From CAKRJP01 sp963658085 (GTDB lineage: Bacteria > Bacillota > Clostridia > Lachnospirales > Lachnospiraceae): a stretch of DNA of 64,000 bases. The position numbers were made by a program, and so were the translations under genes. The stretch covers positions 62,001 through 126,000 of the forward strand of contig CAVKOU010000002.1 in the NCBI GenBank assembly GCA_963658085.1, written 5' to 3'. Below, piece by piece: positions 26,417 to 33,992 of the stretch; the first letter of the stretch is position 1; each line of letters begins with the position of its first letter. The notes beneath the pieces are model-generated. The model was not told the DNA's origin. It made no database searches and was given only the letters and a program-made list of their open reading frames with translations.

Positions 26417-26504
26417 ATTTGAAGCTCCTTTCCTATGGAAGTGCCCTTTGGATACCTCAAAGAGGGCAATACATGTCGAACACTTCAAATAGTATAACAT
26501 GATG

Positions 26505-26571
26505 TATTGATAAAATCTATTGATTAGGGTGGTACAATTAATTTGTTTTGGATTTAACAAAGTTATATAAT
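26505..26571 (+). promoter_or_regulatory. Promoter and candidate LysR site of the shikimate operon
   Basis: TTGTTT (26543-26548) and TATAAT (26566-26571) are 17 bases apart. Two direct TATTGAT copies at 26505-26511 and 26518-26524 lie about 20-40 bases upstream of the -35, where LysR proteins usually bind. Confidence 0.55.
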
Positions 26572-26640
26572 TTTCGTAGAAAAAAGATACAAATTAGTTA
26601 AAAAAACTAAAAATTCAATTATCTTTTAGGAGGAGTTACC

Positions 26641-27480
26641 ATGTCAAAAGAATTTCCAATTACAATCAGTTCATGGACACTTGGAGATCAGTGCAAATTT
26701 GAGGATCGTGTAAAGGCAGCGAAAGAAGCTGGCTATGAAGGAATCGGTCTTAGAGCAGAAACCTACGTAGATGCCCTGAATGAGGGACTTTTTGATGCAG
26801 ATATCCTTGCAATCTTGGATAAATATGACATGAAGGTCACAGAGGTTGAGTACATTGTACAGTGGGCAGAGGAGCATCGTTCTTATGAGCAGAAGTACAA
26901 AGAGCAGATGTGTTTCCATATGTGTGAATTGTTTAACGTAAAACAAATCAATTGTGGACTTATGGAAAATTATTCTGTAGAATATACAGCACAGAAGCTT
27001 CGTGAACTCTGTCACAGAGCAGGTAAATACATCATCGGTGTTGAGCCAATGCCATACAGTGGAATTCCGGATATGAAAAAAGGTTGGGCTGTTGTAGAGG
27101 CTGCTGATTGCGAGAATGCAAAACTGATTCTTGATACATGGCACTGGGTAAGAGCAAATCAGCCGATCGAGCTTTCCGTACTTGAGGGGATTCCGGCAGA
27201 TAAGATCGTATCTATCCAGATCAATGATGTATGGGAAAGACCATATGCCACAACAATCTTAAGAGATGAATCCATGCATGATCGTCTTGCTCCGGGAACA
27301 GGTATTGGATCAACTGCACCATTCGTAAAAATGATCAAAGAAAAAGGAATCAAACCAAACGCAATCGGTGTAGAGGTTATCAGTGATGCAAACCTTGAGA
27401 AGGGTATCGAGTATGCTGCAAAACATACATACGAGAACACGAAGAAGATTCTGGAAGAAGTTTGGCCAGAAGTACTTTAA
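26641..27480 (+). CDS. Xylose-isomerase-like TIM-barrel protein, probable 3-dehydroshikimate dehydratase
   Basis: The 279-residue protein is of the AP-endonuclease-2/xylose-isomerase-like class. Four likely metal ligands are visible: Glu135 (VEPMPYSG), Asp165 with His168 (LILDTWHW), Gln193 (IQIND) and Glu245 (VEVIS). A Glu/Asp/Gln/Glu set is typical of QuiC-type 3-dehydroshikimate dehydratases, though inosose dehydratases and sugar epimerases use related sets. Its place before a shikimate dehydrogenase favours dehydroshikimate as substrate. AGGAGG lies just before the ATG. The activity itself is inference. Confidence 0.65.
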   Translation: MSKEFPITISSWTLGDQCKFEDRVKAAKEAGYEGIGLRAETYVDALNEGLFDADILAILDKYDMKVTEVEYIVQWAEEHRSYEQKYKEQMCFHMCELFNVKQINCGLMENYSVEYTAQKLRELCHRAGKYIIGVEPMPYSGIPDMKKGWAVVEAADCENAKLILDTWHWVRANQPIELSVLEGIPADKIVSIQINDVWERPYATTILRDESMHDRLAPGTGIGSTAPFVKMIKEKGIKPNAIGVEVISDANLEKGIEYAAKHTYENTKKILEEVWPEVL

Positions 27481-27547
27481 TTAAGTAAGAGCTACTATAA
27501 TTAAGTAAGAGAGAAAAAAGAGAGAAGAAGAGAAAAGGAGAATGTAT

Positions 27548-29473
27548 ATGAAATTCACTGCAATGTTTCAGCCAATTTCTATTGGACCAATGAGAGTAAA
27601 GAACCGTTTTGTTGTTCCGCCAATGGGAAATAACTTTGCGAACACAGACGGAACTATGAGCGAGCAGTCTGCTGCATATTATAAGGAAAGAGCTAAGGGT
27701 GGTTTTGGTTTGATCACCATCGAGGCTACTGTAGTTCACAAAGGTGCCAAAGGAGGCCCGCGTAAACCATGTCTTTATGATGACACTACTATCGAAAGTT
27801 TCCGCAAGGTTATCGATGGATGTCATGCAGAGGGTGCTAAGGTTTCTATCCAGCTTCAGAATGCTGGTCCAGAGGGAAATGCAAAAAATGCAGGAGCTCC
27901 AATCACAGCAGCAACAAGTATCCCGTCTGTATGCGGACGTGATATTCCAAAGGAACTTACAACTGAGGAAGTTTACGAGCTGGTAAAAGGTTACGGTGAA
28001 TCAGCAAGAAGAGCTATGGAAGCAGGAGCAGATGCTGTTGAAATCCATATGGCACATGGATATTTGGTAAGTACATTCCTTTCTCCAAGAACAAACAAGA
28101 GAGTCGATGAATTCGGCGGATGCTTTGAGAACCGTATGCGTTTCTCTCGCCTGATCATCGAGGAAGTTAAGAAAGCAACTCAGGGAAAAATTGCAATCCT
28201 TGCAAGAATCAACTGTGCAGATGAGGTTCCGGGTGGACTTGATATCCATGATAGTGCCGCTATTGCAGCATACCTGGAGGGATGTGGACTTGATGGACTT
28301 CATGTATCTCGTGCTGTTCATATTAAAGATGAGTACATGTGGGCACCAACTGTTGTTCATGGTGGATTCTCAGCATCAGAGGTTGAGGAAATCAAACGTG
28401 CAGTAAGCATTCCGGTGATTACAGTAGGACGTTATACAGAGCCACAGTTTGCAGAGCTTATGGTAAAAGAAGGAAGAGCAGACTTAGTTGCATTTGGACG
28501 TCAGAGCCTTGCAGATCCAGCAATGCCAAAGAAAGCTTTGGAAGAGCGTTTGGAAGATATGACACCATGTATTGCCTGTCTGCAGGGATGTGTTGCTAAC
28601 ATGTATGCAGGAAATCCGATCTGCTGTCTGACAAATCCATTCCTTGGACATGAGGCAGAGCCGATCGCTAAGACTGAGAATCCGAAGAAGGTTATGGTCA
28701 TCGGTGGTGGTGTTGCAGGACTTTGTGCTGCATTTATCGCGCAGGAGAAGGGCCATGAAGTAACTCTTTACGAGGCAGGAGATGTGCTGGGTGGAAATAT
28801 GAGACTGGCTGCATACCCACCTGGAAAAGGAGATATCACAAACATGATCCGCAGCTACATTCATCGTTGCCAGAAGGATGGTGTTAAGATCGTGATGAAT
28901 TGTGAAGTGACTCCGGAGCTTATTAAAGAAGAGAAGCCGGACAGCGTTATCATCGCAACTGGTTCTAAGACATTGATTCTTCCAATTGAGGGAATCGACA
29001 ATCCTGCTATTATCCACGGATCTGATCTTCTTGATGGTAAGAGAGGAGCAGGTAAAAAGGTTCTCGTTGTTGGAGGCGGAATGGTAGGTTGTGAAACTGC
29101 AGCATTCTTAGGCGAGCAGGAGCATGACGTAACTGTTATTGAGTTCCGTGATACCGTAGGTGCAGATGTGATCCACGAGCACAGAGTATATCTGATGAAG
29201 GATTTCGAGGAATACGGAATCCAGGAGATCACAGGAGCAAAGGTATGCAAGTTCTACGAAGATGGCGTAGAGTACGAGACCGCTGATGGCGAACGTCACG
29301 AGACAAGAGGATATGATTCTGTAATTCTTTCCATGGGATTCCGTAACTATAATCCATTGGAAGAGCAGATTAAGGATCTTGTGCCGGAGACACATGTAAT
29401 CGGAGATGCAATCCGTGCAAGACGTGCACTGGATGCTACAAAAGAAGCATATGAAGTAGCTTCTAAATTGTAA
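27548..29473 (+). CDS. NADH:flavin oxidoreductase / 2-enoate-reductase-like ene-reductase
   Basis: The ATG at 27548 lies 7 bases after AAGGAG, better than the ATG at 27542, giving 641 residues. An Old Yellow Enzyme barrel with FMN (about 1-330) is followed by a [4Fe-4S] motif, Cys341, Cys344, Cys348 and Cys360. FAD (VMVIGGGVAGLCAAF) and NAD(P) (VLVVGGGMVGCETAAF) Rossmann parts follow. This matches 2,4-dienoyl-CoA reductase, FldZ and BaiCD proteins that reduce activated C=C bonds in anaerobes. In this operon the substrate may be the ring double bond of shikimate or dehydroshikimate. That would parallel reduction to dihydroshikimate known in lactobacilli. Confidence 0.88.
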   Translation: MKFTAMFQPISIGPMRVKNRFVVPPMGNNFANTDGTMSEQSAAYYKERAKGGFGLITIEATVVHKGAKGGPRKPCLYDDTTIESFRKVIDGCHAEGAKVSIQLQNAGPEGNAKNAGAPITAATSIPSVCGRDIPKELTTEEVYELVKGYGESARRAMEAGADAVEIHMAHGYLVSTFLSPRTNKRVDEFGGCFENRMRFSRLIIEEVKKATQGKIAILARINCADEVPGGLDIHDSAAIAAYLEGCGLDGLHVSRAVHIKDEYMWAPTVVHGGFSASEVEEIKRAVSIPVITVGRYTEPQFAELMVKEGRADLVAFGRQSLADPAMPKKALEERLEDMTPCIACLQGCVANMYAGNPICCLTNPFLGHEAEPIAKTENPKKVMVIGGGVAGLCAAFIAQEKGHEVTLYEAGDVLGGNMRLAAYPPGKGDITNMIRSYIHRCQKDGVKIVMNCEVTPELIKEEKPDSVIIATGSKTLILPIEGIDNPAIIHGSDLLDGKRGAGKKVLVVGGGMVGCETAAFLGEQEHDVTVIEFRDTVGADVIHEHRVYLMKDFEEYGIQEITGAKVCKFYEDGVEYETADGERHETRGYDSVILSMGFRNYNPLEEQIKDLVPETHVIGDAIRARRALDATKEAYEVASKL

Positions 29474-29500
29474 AAGATAAATAATATAAGGAAACATTTT

Positions 29501-29534
29501 GGAGAGGCACCGGATAAATATCTGGTATCTCTCC
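29501..29534 (+). other. Strong hairpin between the ene-reductase and shikimate dehydrogenase genes
   Basis: GGAGAGGCACCGGAT pairs with ATCTGGTATCTCTCC with one mismatch and a few wobbles around AAAT. It is followed by GAAAAAAA, not T's, so it is not an intrinsic terminator on the + strand. It may set the relative RNA levels of the two cistrons. Confidence 0.6.
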
Positions 29535-29558
29535 GAAAAAAATGGGAGGTAAAAAGAG

Positions 29559-30440
29559 ATGGAACAGAGAATTAAAGGAACAACCGGTTTACTTGCACTG
29601 ATCGGAAGCCCGGTAGGACATTCAGGATCCCCTGCTATGTATAACTTTAGTTTTAAGCATCACAATTTGGACTATGCTTACATGGCATTTGATATCAAAG
29701 AGGATCAGGTTCCGGCAGCACTTGACGCAATGCGCCTGTTTAAAATGAGAGGTTGCAACGTGACTATGCCTTGCAAGAACAAAGCCGCTCAGTGTGTAGA
29801 TGAGCTTTCACCAGCTGCAAAGATTATCGGTGCTGTTAATACTATCGTAAATGAAGATGGTAAGCTTGTAGGACATATCACAGATGGTATCGGATTTGTC
29901 CGCAACTTAAAAGAAAATGGTGTTGAAGTTAGTGGCAAAAAGATCGTAGTTTTAGGAGCAGGTGGAGCAGCTACAGCGCTTACTGTACAGTGTGCTCTTG
30001 ACGGAGCAACCTCCATTGCAATCTTCAACCAGAACGATGCGTTCCTTGACAGAGCAAAGGGAACAGCTGAGAAGCTTGCAAAGGAAGTGCCTGATTGTAA
30101 GGTAACTGTATACTGCCTGGATGAGCAGGATAAATTGAGAGAAGAAATCGCAAATGCAGACATCCTTGCAAACGGAACACTTGCAGGTATGAAGCCTCAT
30201 GATGATCTTACTTTGGTTGACAAGTCTATGTTCCATAAGGATCTTGTGGTTGCTGATTGTGTATACAACCCGGCAGAGACAAAGATGGTAAAAGAAGCAA
30301 AAGAAGCTGGCGTAAAGCTTGCTGTAGGTGGAAAAGGAATGCTTCTGTGGCAGGGTGCCGCATCTTATAAACTTTATACAGGACTTGAGATGCCTACAGA
30401 TGAGTATCAGAAATTCCAGGCTGAAAACGAAGGGAAATAA
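29559..30440 (+). CDS. aroE: Shikimate dehydrogenase family protein
   Basis: The 293-residue protein has the AroE hallmarks. Ser22/Ser24 lie in HSGSPAMYN (substrate carboxylate), catalytic Lys73 in NVTMPCKNK, Asn94, Asp109 in HITDGIGF, and the dinucleotide loop GAGGAA at 133-138. It interconverts shikimate and 3-dehydroshikimate with NAD(P)H. The catabolic-looking neighbours suggest a role in using shikimate (or quinate, as in YdiB-type members) rather than the biosynthetic enzyme, but residues alone do not decide this. It is followed 5 bases later by the MFS gene. Confidence 0.88.
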   Translation: MEQRIKGTTGLLALIGSPVGHSGSPAMYNFSFKHHNLDYAYMAFDIKEDQVPAALDAMRLFKMRGCNVTMPCKNKAAQCVDELSPAAKIIGAVNTIVNEDGKLVGHITDGIGFVRNLKENGVEVSGKKIVVLGAGGAATALTVQCALDGATSIAIFNQNDAFLDRAKGTAEKLAKEVPDCKVTVYCLDEQDKLREEIANADILANGTLAGMKPHDDLTLVDKSMFHKDLVVADCVYNPAETKMVKEAKEAGVKLAVGGKGMLLWQGAASYKLYTGLEMPTDEYQKFQAENEGK

Positions 30441-30445
30441 GATAA

Positions 30446-31651
30446 ATGAGTCAAACAGGTAAGAAAAATTTAGTAATTACTTCTATTGCACTGTATTTTA
30501 CATATTTCATTCATGGAATCGGTGCTTCTATTATGGGTCAATACAAGCCAGAGCTTGCAGCACATTGGGGAGCAAAGGCTTTAAGTGACGGAACCATGGA
30601 CGTCAGCATGGTAGTAACTGTAATCGCTGCATTGGGACTTGGACGATTGATCTCACTTCCGTTTTCGGGTCCTCTGTCTGATAAGTTCGGACGAAGATTA
30701 AGCGGAATCATCGGAGTAATCTGTTATGCAGCATATTTTATGGGAATCGCATTTGCGCCATCTATGGGTGTGGCTTATATCTTCGCTATTGTAGGTGGTA
30801 TCGCAAACTCCTTCTTGGATACTTGTGTAAGCCCTACATGTATGGAGATTTACGTAAACAATCCGTCTGTAGCGAATTTGTTTACTAAGTTCTCTATGTG
30901 TATCAGCCAGTTTCTGCTTCCATTTATGATCGGATTTGTAACAGCATCAAACATGTCCTACAGAACCATATTCATTGTGGCAGGTGTTGCAATCTTTATC
31001 GATGGAATCTTGATTTTATTCCTGCCATTCCCTGAGAGAGAAACTGCAGCAGGTGCAACAGCAAAGAAAGAAAAAGCAAAATTAAAGATTACTCCTGCAG
31101 CTATCGCAGCGATCTTGATTGGATTTACAAGTTCATCTACATTTATGTTGTGGTTAAACTGTAACCAGGAGCTTGGAAAGCTTTACAATTTAAGTGATCC
31201 TTCCAAAATCCAGTCCTTCTATGCAATTGGAACCTTTGCAGCAATTCTGTGTTCCTCAGCATTTATCAAAAGAGGACTTAAGGAGATTAACATCCTGATT
31301 ATCTATCCTTTGATCTCCTTTGTTATGTTGGGACTGTGCTACTTTATTCAAAATCCGGCAATTTGCCTGGTTGGTGGATTCGTTATCGGTTTTGCAGGTG
31401 CAGGTGGTGTGCTCCAGTTAGCTGTTTCCACAACAGCAGAATTCTTCCCGGAGAACAAGGGAACTGCAACATCTATGGTTATGATCGCATCTAGTGTTGC
31501 GAACTATACAATCCTGACACTGGCAGGTCATATTACAAAGACTGCCGGAACAAGTGCTCCAAGAATGATTCTGCTTCTTAATATGGCAGTAACATTCGTT
31601 GGAATCCTTCTTGCTCTGTTTGTTAAGATGAATCGCGGGAAAGAAGCATAA
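30446..31651 (+). CDS. MFS transporter
   Basis: The 401-residue membrane protein has about 12 membrane segments. The MFS loop motif after the second segment is SGPLSDKFGRRLSG. A longer basic central loop (TAKKEKAKLK) separates the halves. Only 5 bases from the shikimate dehydrogenase gene, it is probably the uptake carrier of that pathway, possibly for shikimate or quinate. Two large hairpins follow it. Confidence 0.88.
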   Translation: MSQTGKKNLVITSIALYFTYFIHGIGASIMGQYKPELAAHWGAKALSDGTMDVSMVVTVIAALGLGRLISLPFSGPLSDKFGRRLSGIIGVICYAAYFMGIAFAPSMGVAYIFAIVGGIANSFLDTCVSPTCMEIYVNNPSVANLFTKFSMCISQFLLPFMIGFVTASNMSYRTIFIVAGVAIFIDGILILFLPFPERETAAGATAKKEKAKLKITPAAIAAILIGFTSSSTFMLWLNCNQELGKLYNLSDPSKIQSFYAIGTFAAILCSSAFIKRGLKEINILIIYPLISFVMLGLCYFIQNPAICLVGGFVIGFAGAGGVLQLAVSTTAEFFPENKGTATSMVMIASSVANYTILTLAGHITKTAGTSAPRMILLLNMAVTFVGILLALFVKMNRGKEA

Positions 31652-31660
31652 ATAATTAAA

Positions 31661-31746
31661 AGTAAAGTCCAATTCGGAAACTATTTCCGGATTGGAATTT
31701 ACTTTCTTTACTAAAGTTTGTTAATTAACGAACTTTAGTAAAGAAA
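31661..31746 (+). other. Two adjacent large inverted repeats, terminator-like
   Basis: AGTAAAGTCCAATTCGGAAA (31661-31680) pairs with 31684-31703 with one mismatch and one wobble across a 3-base loop. It abuts a 44-base palindrome at 31703-31746, centred on GTTAATTAAC, with a single mismatched pair. The first probably terminates the MFS message. The second could be a regulator site or attenuator for the downstream permease. Confidence 0.7.
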
Positions 31747-31793
31747 TATTTGCAAAAACTTTTACAATGTAAAAAAGACAAAGGAGAATCGTT

Positions 31794-33179
31794 ATGGCAC
31801 GCGCAGCAAGACAGACGAGAGAAAACGAACTGCCCTACATTCCGTTTGGCCCATTTCAGGTTCGTATACCATTTATCCATTACCAACTGGAATCTGTGGA
31901 GTTTATTCAGGGTCTGATCCTGGGAGTAACAGCACTGGCAGCACTTCCCTATCTTACAGACTATTTGGGATTGCCTTACGAGCTGGCATGGAGTTGTATC
32001 ATTATTGAGACAATGCTTTACATGCTTCATAGTCTCTTGGGAGATCCGGTAGTACCTGGTTGGATTACACCGACCCTTCCTCTTACCATTGTTTTTCTGG
32101 AAGGATTTTCCATGGGAGTGGAACGTATACAGGCAATGATTGCATTGCAGATGCTGGTAGGAATTGTTTTTATATTCATGGGAATTACCAAGCTGGCAGA
32201 TAAATTTGTACATGCAGTTCCGGATTCTGTAAAAGGAGGAATCCTTCTTGCGGCTCCTATCACGGTTATGGCCGGACAGATCGGAGAAGGCGGAAATGTG
32301 CGGAAATATCCTCTGGCTATTGTGGCAGGAGTAGGACTTTTGATCTTGATTAGCTTTTCTGACAAGTACCAGGAAAAGAGAAAGACCAATAAGTTTTTAG
32401 ATTTGGTAGCAAGATATGGAAATCTTTTCCCTTATGTACTTGCCATGGTGGTAGGTGTGCTGGTGGGAGAACTTGATAAACCGGGTCTTGAAATTGGTAC
32501 ATTTATTAAGATTCCACAGTTTAAGGATATCATTGAGCAAGTCAGCATTTTCGGTGTAGGCATTCCGCCGCTATCTATGTATATCAAGGCATTGCCTCTC
32601 GCCCTTGTGTGCTATGTTATTGCATTTGGTGATTTTGTTACAACAGAAACCTTAGTTTCGGAAGCTAGACAGGCGAGAGATGACGAATATATTGATTTTA
32701 ATTCCAGCAGATCAAATATTATCAGTGGTCTTAGAAACTTAATTCTGTCTATCATTGCACCGTTTCCACCTCTTTCCGGTCCGTTATGGGTTGGAATGAC
32801 AGTGTCTGTTTCTATCCGTTACAAAGAGGGTAAGAAGGCTATGAAATCGCTTCTTGGAGGTATGGCATCCTTCCGTGTCGCAACATTTTTAAGTGTTCTG
32901 ATTATTCCGGTTGTAAGCTTTTTCAGACCGATTTTCGGTGTGGCTTCTTCTATTACCCTTTTGTTCCAGGCTTTTGTCTGCGCACGTATAGGTATGGATT
33001 ACTGTAAGAGCGATCGGGATAAGATGATCGGTGGAATCATGGCAGCAGTACTGGCAACCCAGGGAACTGCATGGGCTTCTGCATGGGCGCTGGCTGTTGG
33101 TTTCGGGCTGAACATCTTCCTTTCAAACTGGGATCCAAGACAAAAAGACCAGAATGTAATCGAAGAAAAAGCAGAATAA
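31794..33179 (+). CDS. NCS2/SulP-fold permease
   Basis: The 461-residue membrane protein has about 12-14 hydrophobic segments and a layout like nucleobase:cation symporter-2/SLC23-26 proteins, with conserved stretches such as GDPVVPGWITPTLPL and DFVTTETLVSEARQAR. The substrate is not evident. It is separated from the MFS gene by the double inverted repeat and has its own ribosome site (AAAGGAG). It may be a second carrier for the aromatic-acid pathway or an unrelated purine/anion permease. A terminator follows at 33203-33242. Confidence 0.7.
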   Translation: MARAARQTRENELPYIPFGPFQVRIPFIHYQLESVEFIQGLILGVTALAALPYLTDYLGLPYELAWSCIIIETMLYMLHSLLGDPVVPGWITPTLPLTIVFLEGFSMGVERIQAMIALQMLVGIVFIFMGITKLADKFVHAVPDSVKGGILLAAPITVMAGQIGEGGNVRKYPLAIVAGVGLLILISFSDKYQEKRKTNKFLDLVARYGNLFPYVLAMVVGVLVGELDKPGLEIGTFIKIPQFKDIIEQVSIFGVGIPPLSMYIKALPLALVCYVIAFGDFVTTETLVSEARQARDDEYIDFNSSRSNIISGLRNLILSIIAPFPPLSGPLWVGMTVSVSIRYKEGKKAMKSLLGGMASFRVATFLSVLIIPVVSFFRPIFGVASSITLLFQAFVCARIGMDYCKSDRDKMIGGIMAAVLATQGTAWASAWALAVGFGLNIFLSNWDPRQKDQNVIEEKAE

Positions 33180-33202
33180 TTTTATACAAAAAATTAAATT
33201 TC

Positions 33203-33242
33203 AAAAAAGGAACTGCACATGAGTTGGTGTGGTTCCTTTTTT
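33203..33242 (+). terminator. Terminator after the permease
   Basis: AAAAAAGGAAC pairs with GTTCCTTTTTT, with an inner TGCACA/TGGTGTG stem that is partly complementary, and runs into TTTTTTG. Confidence 0.85.
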
Positions 33243-33281
33243 GTAATCTTTAACAAAATAAAACGAAAGTCAAAAAAGTGC

Positions 33282-33310
33282 TTGCGGTTTTTTTCACGCA
33301 CTCGTATAAT
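33282..33310 (+). promoter_or_regulatory. Promoter of an unexplained transcript
   Basis: TTGCGG (33282-33287) and TATAAT (33305-33310) are 17 bases apart. Transcription would start near 33317 and enter the structured leader described next. Confidence 0.65.
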
Positions 33311-33314
33311 AGCT

Positions 33315-33376
33315 GTTACCAGAAGATGGTTTCACCTGATAACAAAGTTTTCATTTTTTTCTTATCAAAGGGTGAA
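33315..33376 (+). other. Leader with competing helices in the gap 33180-33611
   Basis: GTTACCAG (33315-33322) can pair with CTGATAAC (33336-33343) and is followed by a T-rich run (33348-33360). Alternatively TTCACCTGATAA (33331-33342) pairs with TTATCA and GGTGAA (33362-33376). The two helices exclude each other, as in attenuators or riboswitches. I do not recognise a known class. The rest of the gap holds the promoter, a small possible gene (33446-33622) and the terminator of the permease. Confidence 0.4.
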
Positions 33377-33445
33377 TCTATTAAAAACAATCAGAGCGTC
33401 CGTCTCGGACAAAAGATCACAAGAAATTTTATAGAAAAGTTAATC

Positions 33446-33622
33446 ATGAATGTTGCTGCAATGCCAGAACAATCTTCTGTCGTACGCATTTGTAATGCCC
33501 ATAGCATCGGTCAATGTATCACGGCATCTCGCGAATGGATTATGGGGATTCGTGCGATTTTGGTTATCAGCGGTTTTTTGCAGGAACCGGTAGATGAGGA
33601 AAGGAGGAGCTATGGGAAATAG
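33446..33622 (+). CDS. Possible small protein, weak evidence
   Basis: A 58-residue open frame starts at ATG 33446 without a clear ribosome site and ends 11 bases into the next gene. It contains two Cys and a short hydrophobic stretch (GIRAILVISGFL). It could be real and coupled to the next gene, or part of a structured RNA. I cannot decide from sequence. Confidence 0.25.
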   Translation: MNVAAMPEQSSVVRICNAHSIGQCITASREWIMGIRAILVISGFLQEPVDEERRSYGK

Positions 33623-33830
33623 GGAGGAGCAACGCCTATTTCGAGAGCTTACAGGTTATGAGAAGAATAGTGTTGGATTAAAGATGAATGGAGCATATGC
33701 AAGTCCTATGCAGATTGTGCAAGCGCACATGATGAGGGAGGGGAGTGGCTATATGCGAGACTATGTCCTGAATGATGCAGGAGATATTCAGGAAGTAGAT
33801 TTTAATCAGATCGTACCTATGGGCTCTTGA
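33612..33830 (+). CDS. Small protein of unknown function
   Basis: The ATG at 33612 follows AAAGGAGGAG and gives 72 residues. The sequence is soluble, with MKMNGAYASPMQIVQAHMMREG-like content and an acidic end (DAGDIQEVDFNQI). There are no cysteines or membrane segments. It is preceded by the structured leader and followed by a separate promoter, so it may be the real product of that transcript. I do not recognise the family. Confidence 0.65.
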   Translation: MGNREEQRLFRELTGYEKNSVGLKMNGAYASPMQIVQAHMMREGSGYMRDYVLNDAGDIQEVDFNQIVPMGS

Positions 33831-33941
33831 AGTTTTTTGCAAGGGTAAATTCATTGGAACTAACAAAAACAAAGGGTAATAGAAGCGGTGAAGTAAAAAG
33901 GAAGTGCGCATACCCCGCGTAGAATCTAGAAGAAAAAGTTA

Positions 33942-33970
33942 ATGACGTGCCTTTTTCGGTTTGATATAAT
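33942..33970 (+). promoter_or_regulatory. Promoter of the GH18 gene
   Basis: ATGACG (33942-33947) and TATAAT (33965-33970) are 17 bases apart, shortly before an AGGAGG site. Confidence 0.6.
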
Positions 33971-33992
33971 GGCTCTATATAGGAGGTAAAGA

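Noticed and set aside
28484..29017. Long antisense frames within the ene-reductase gene
   Set aside because: They are shadows of a strongly coding + strand, lack ribosome sites and have no recognisable domains.
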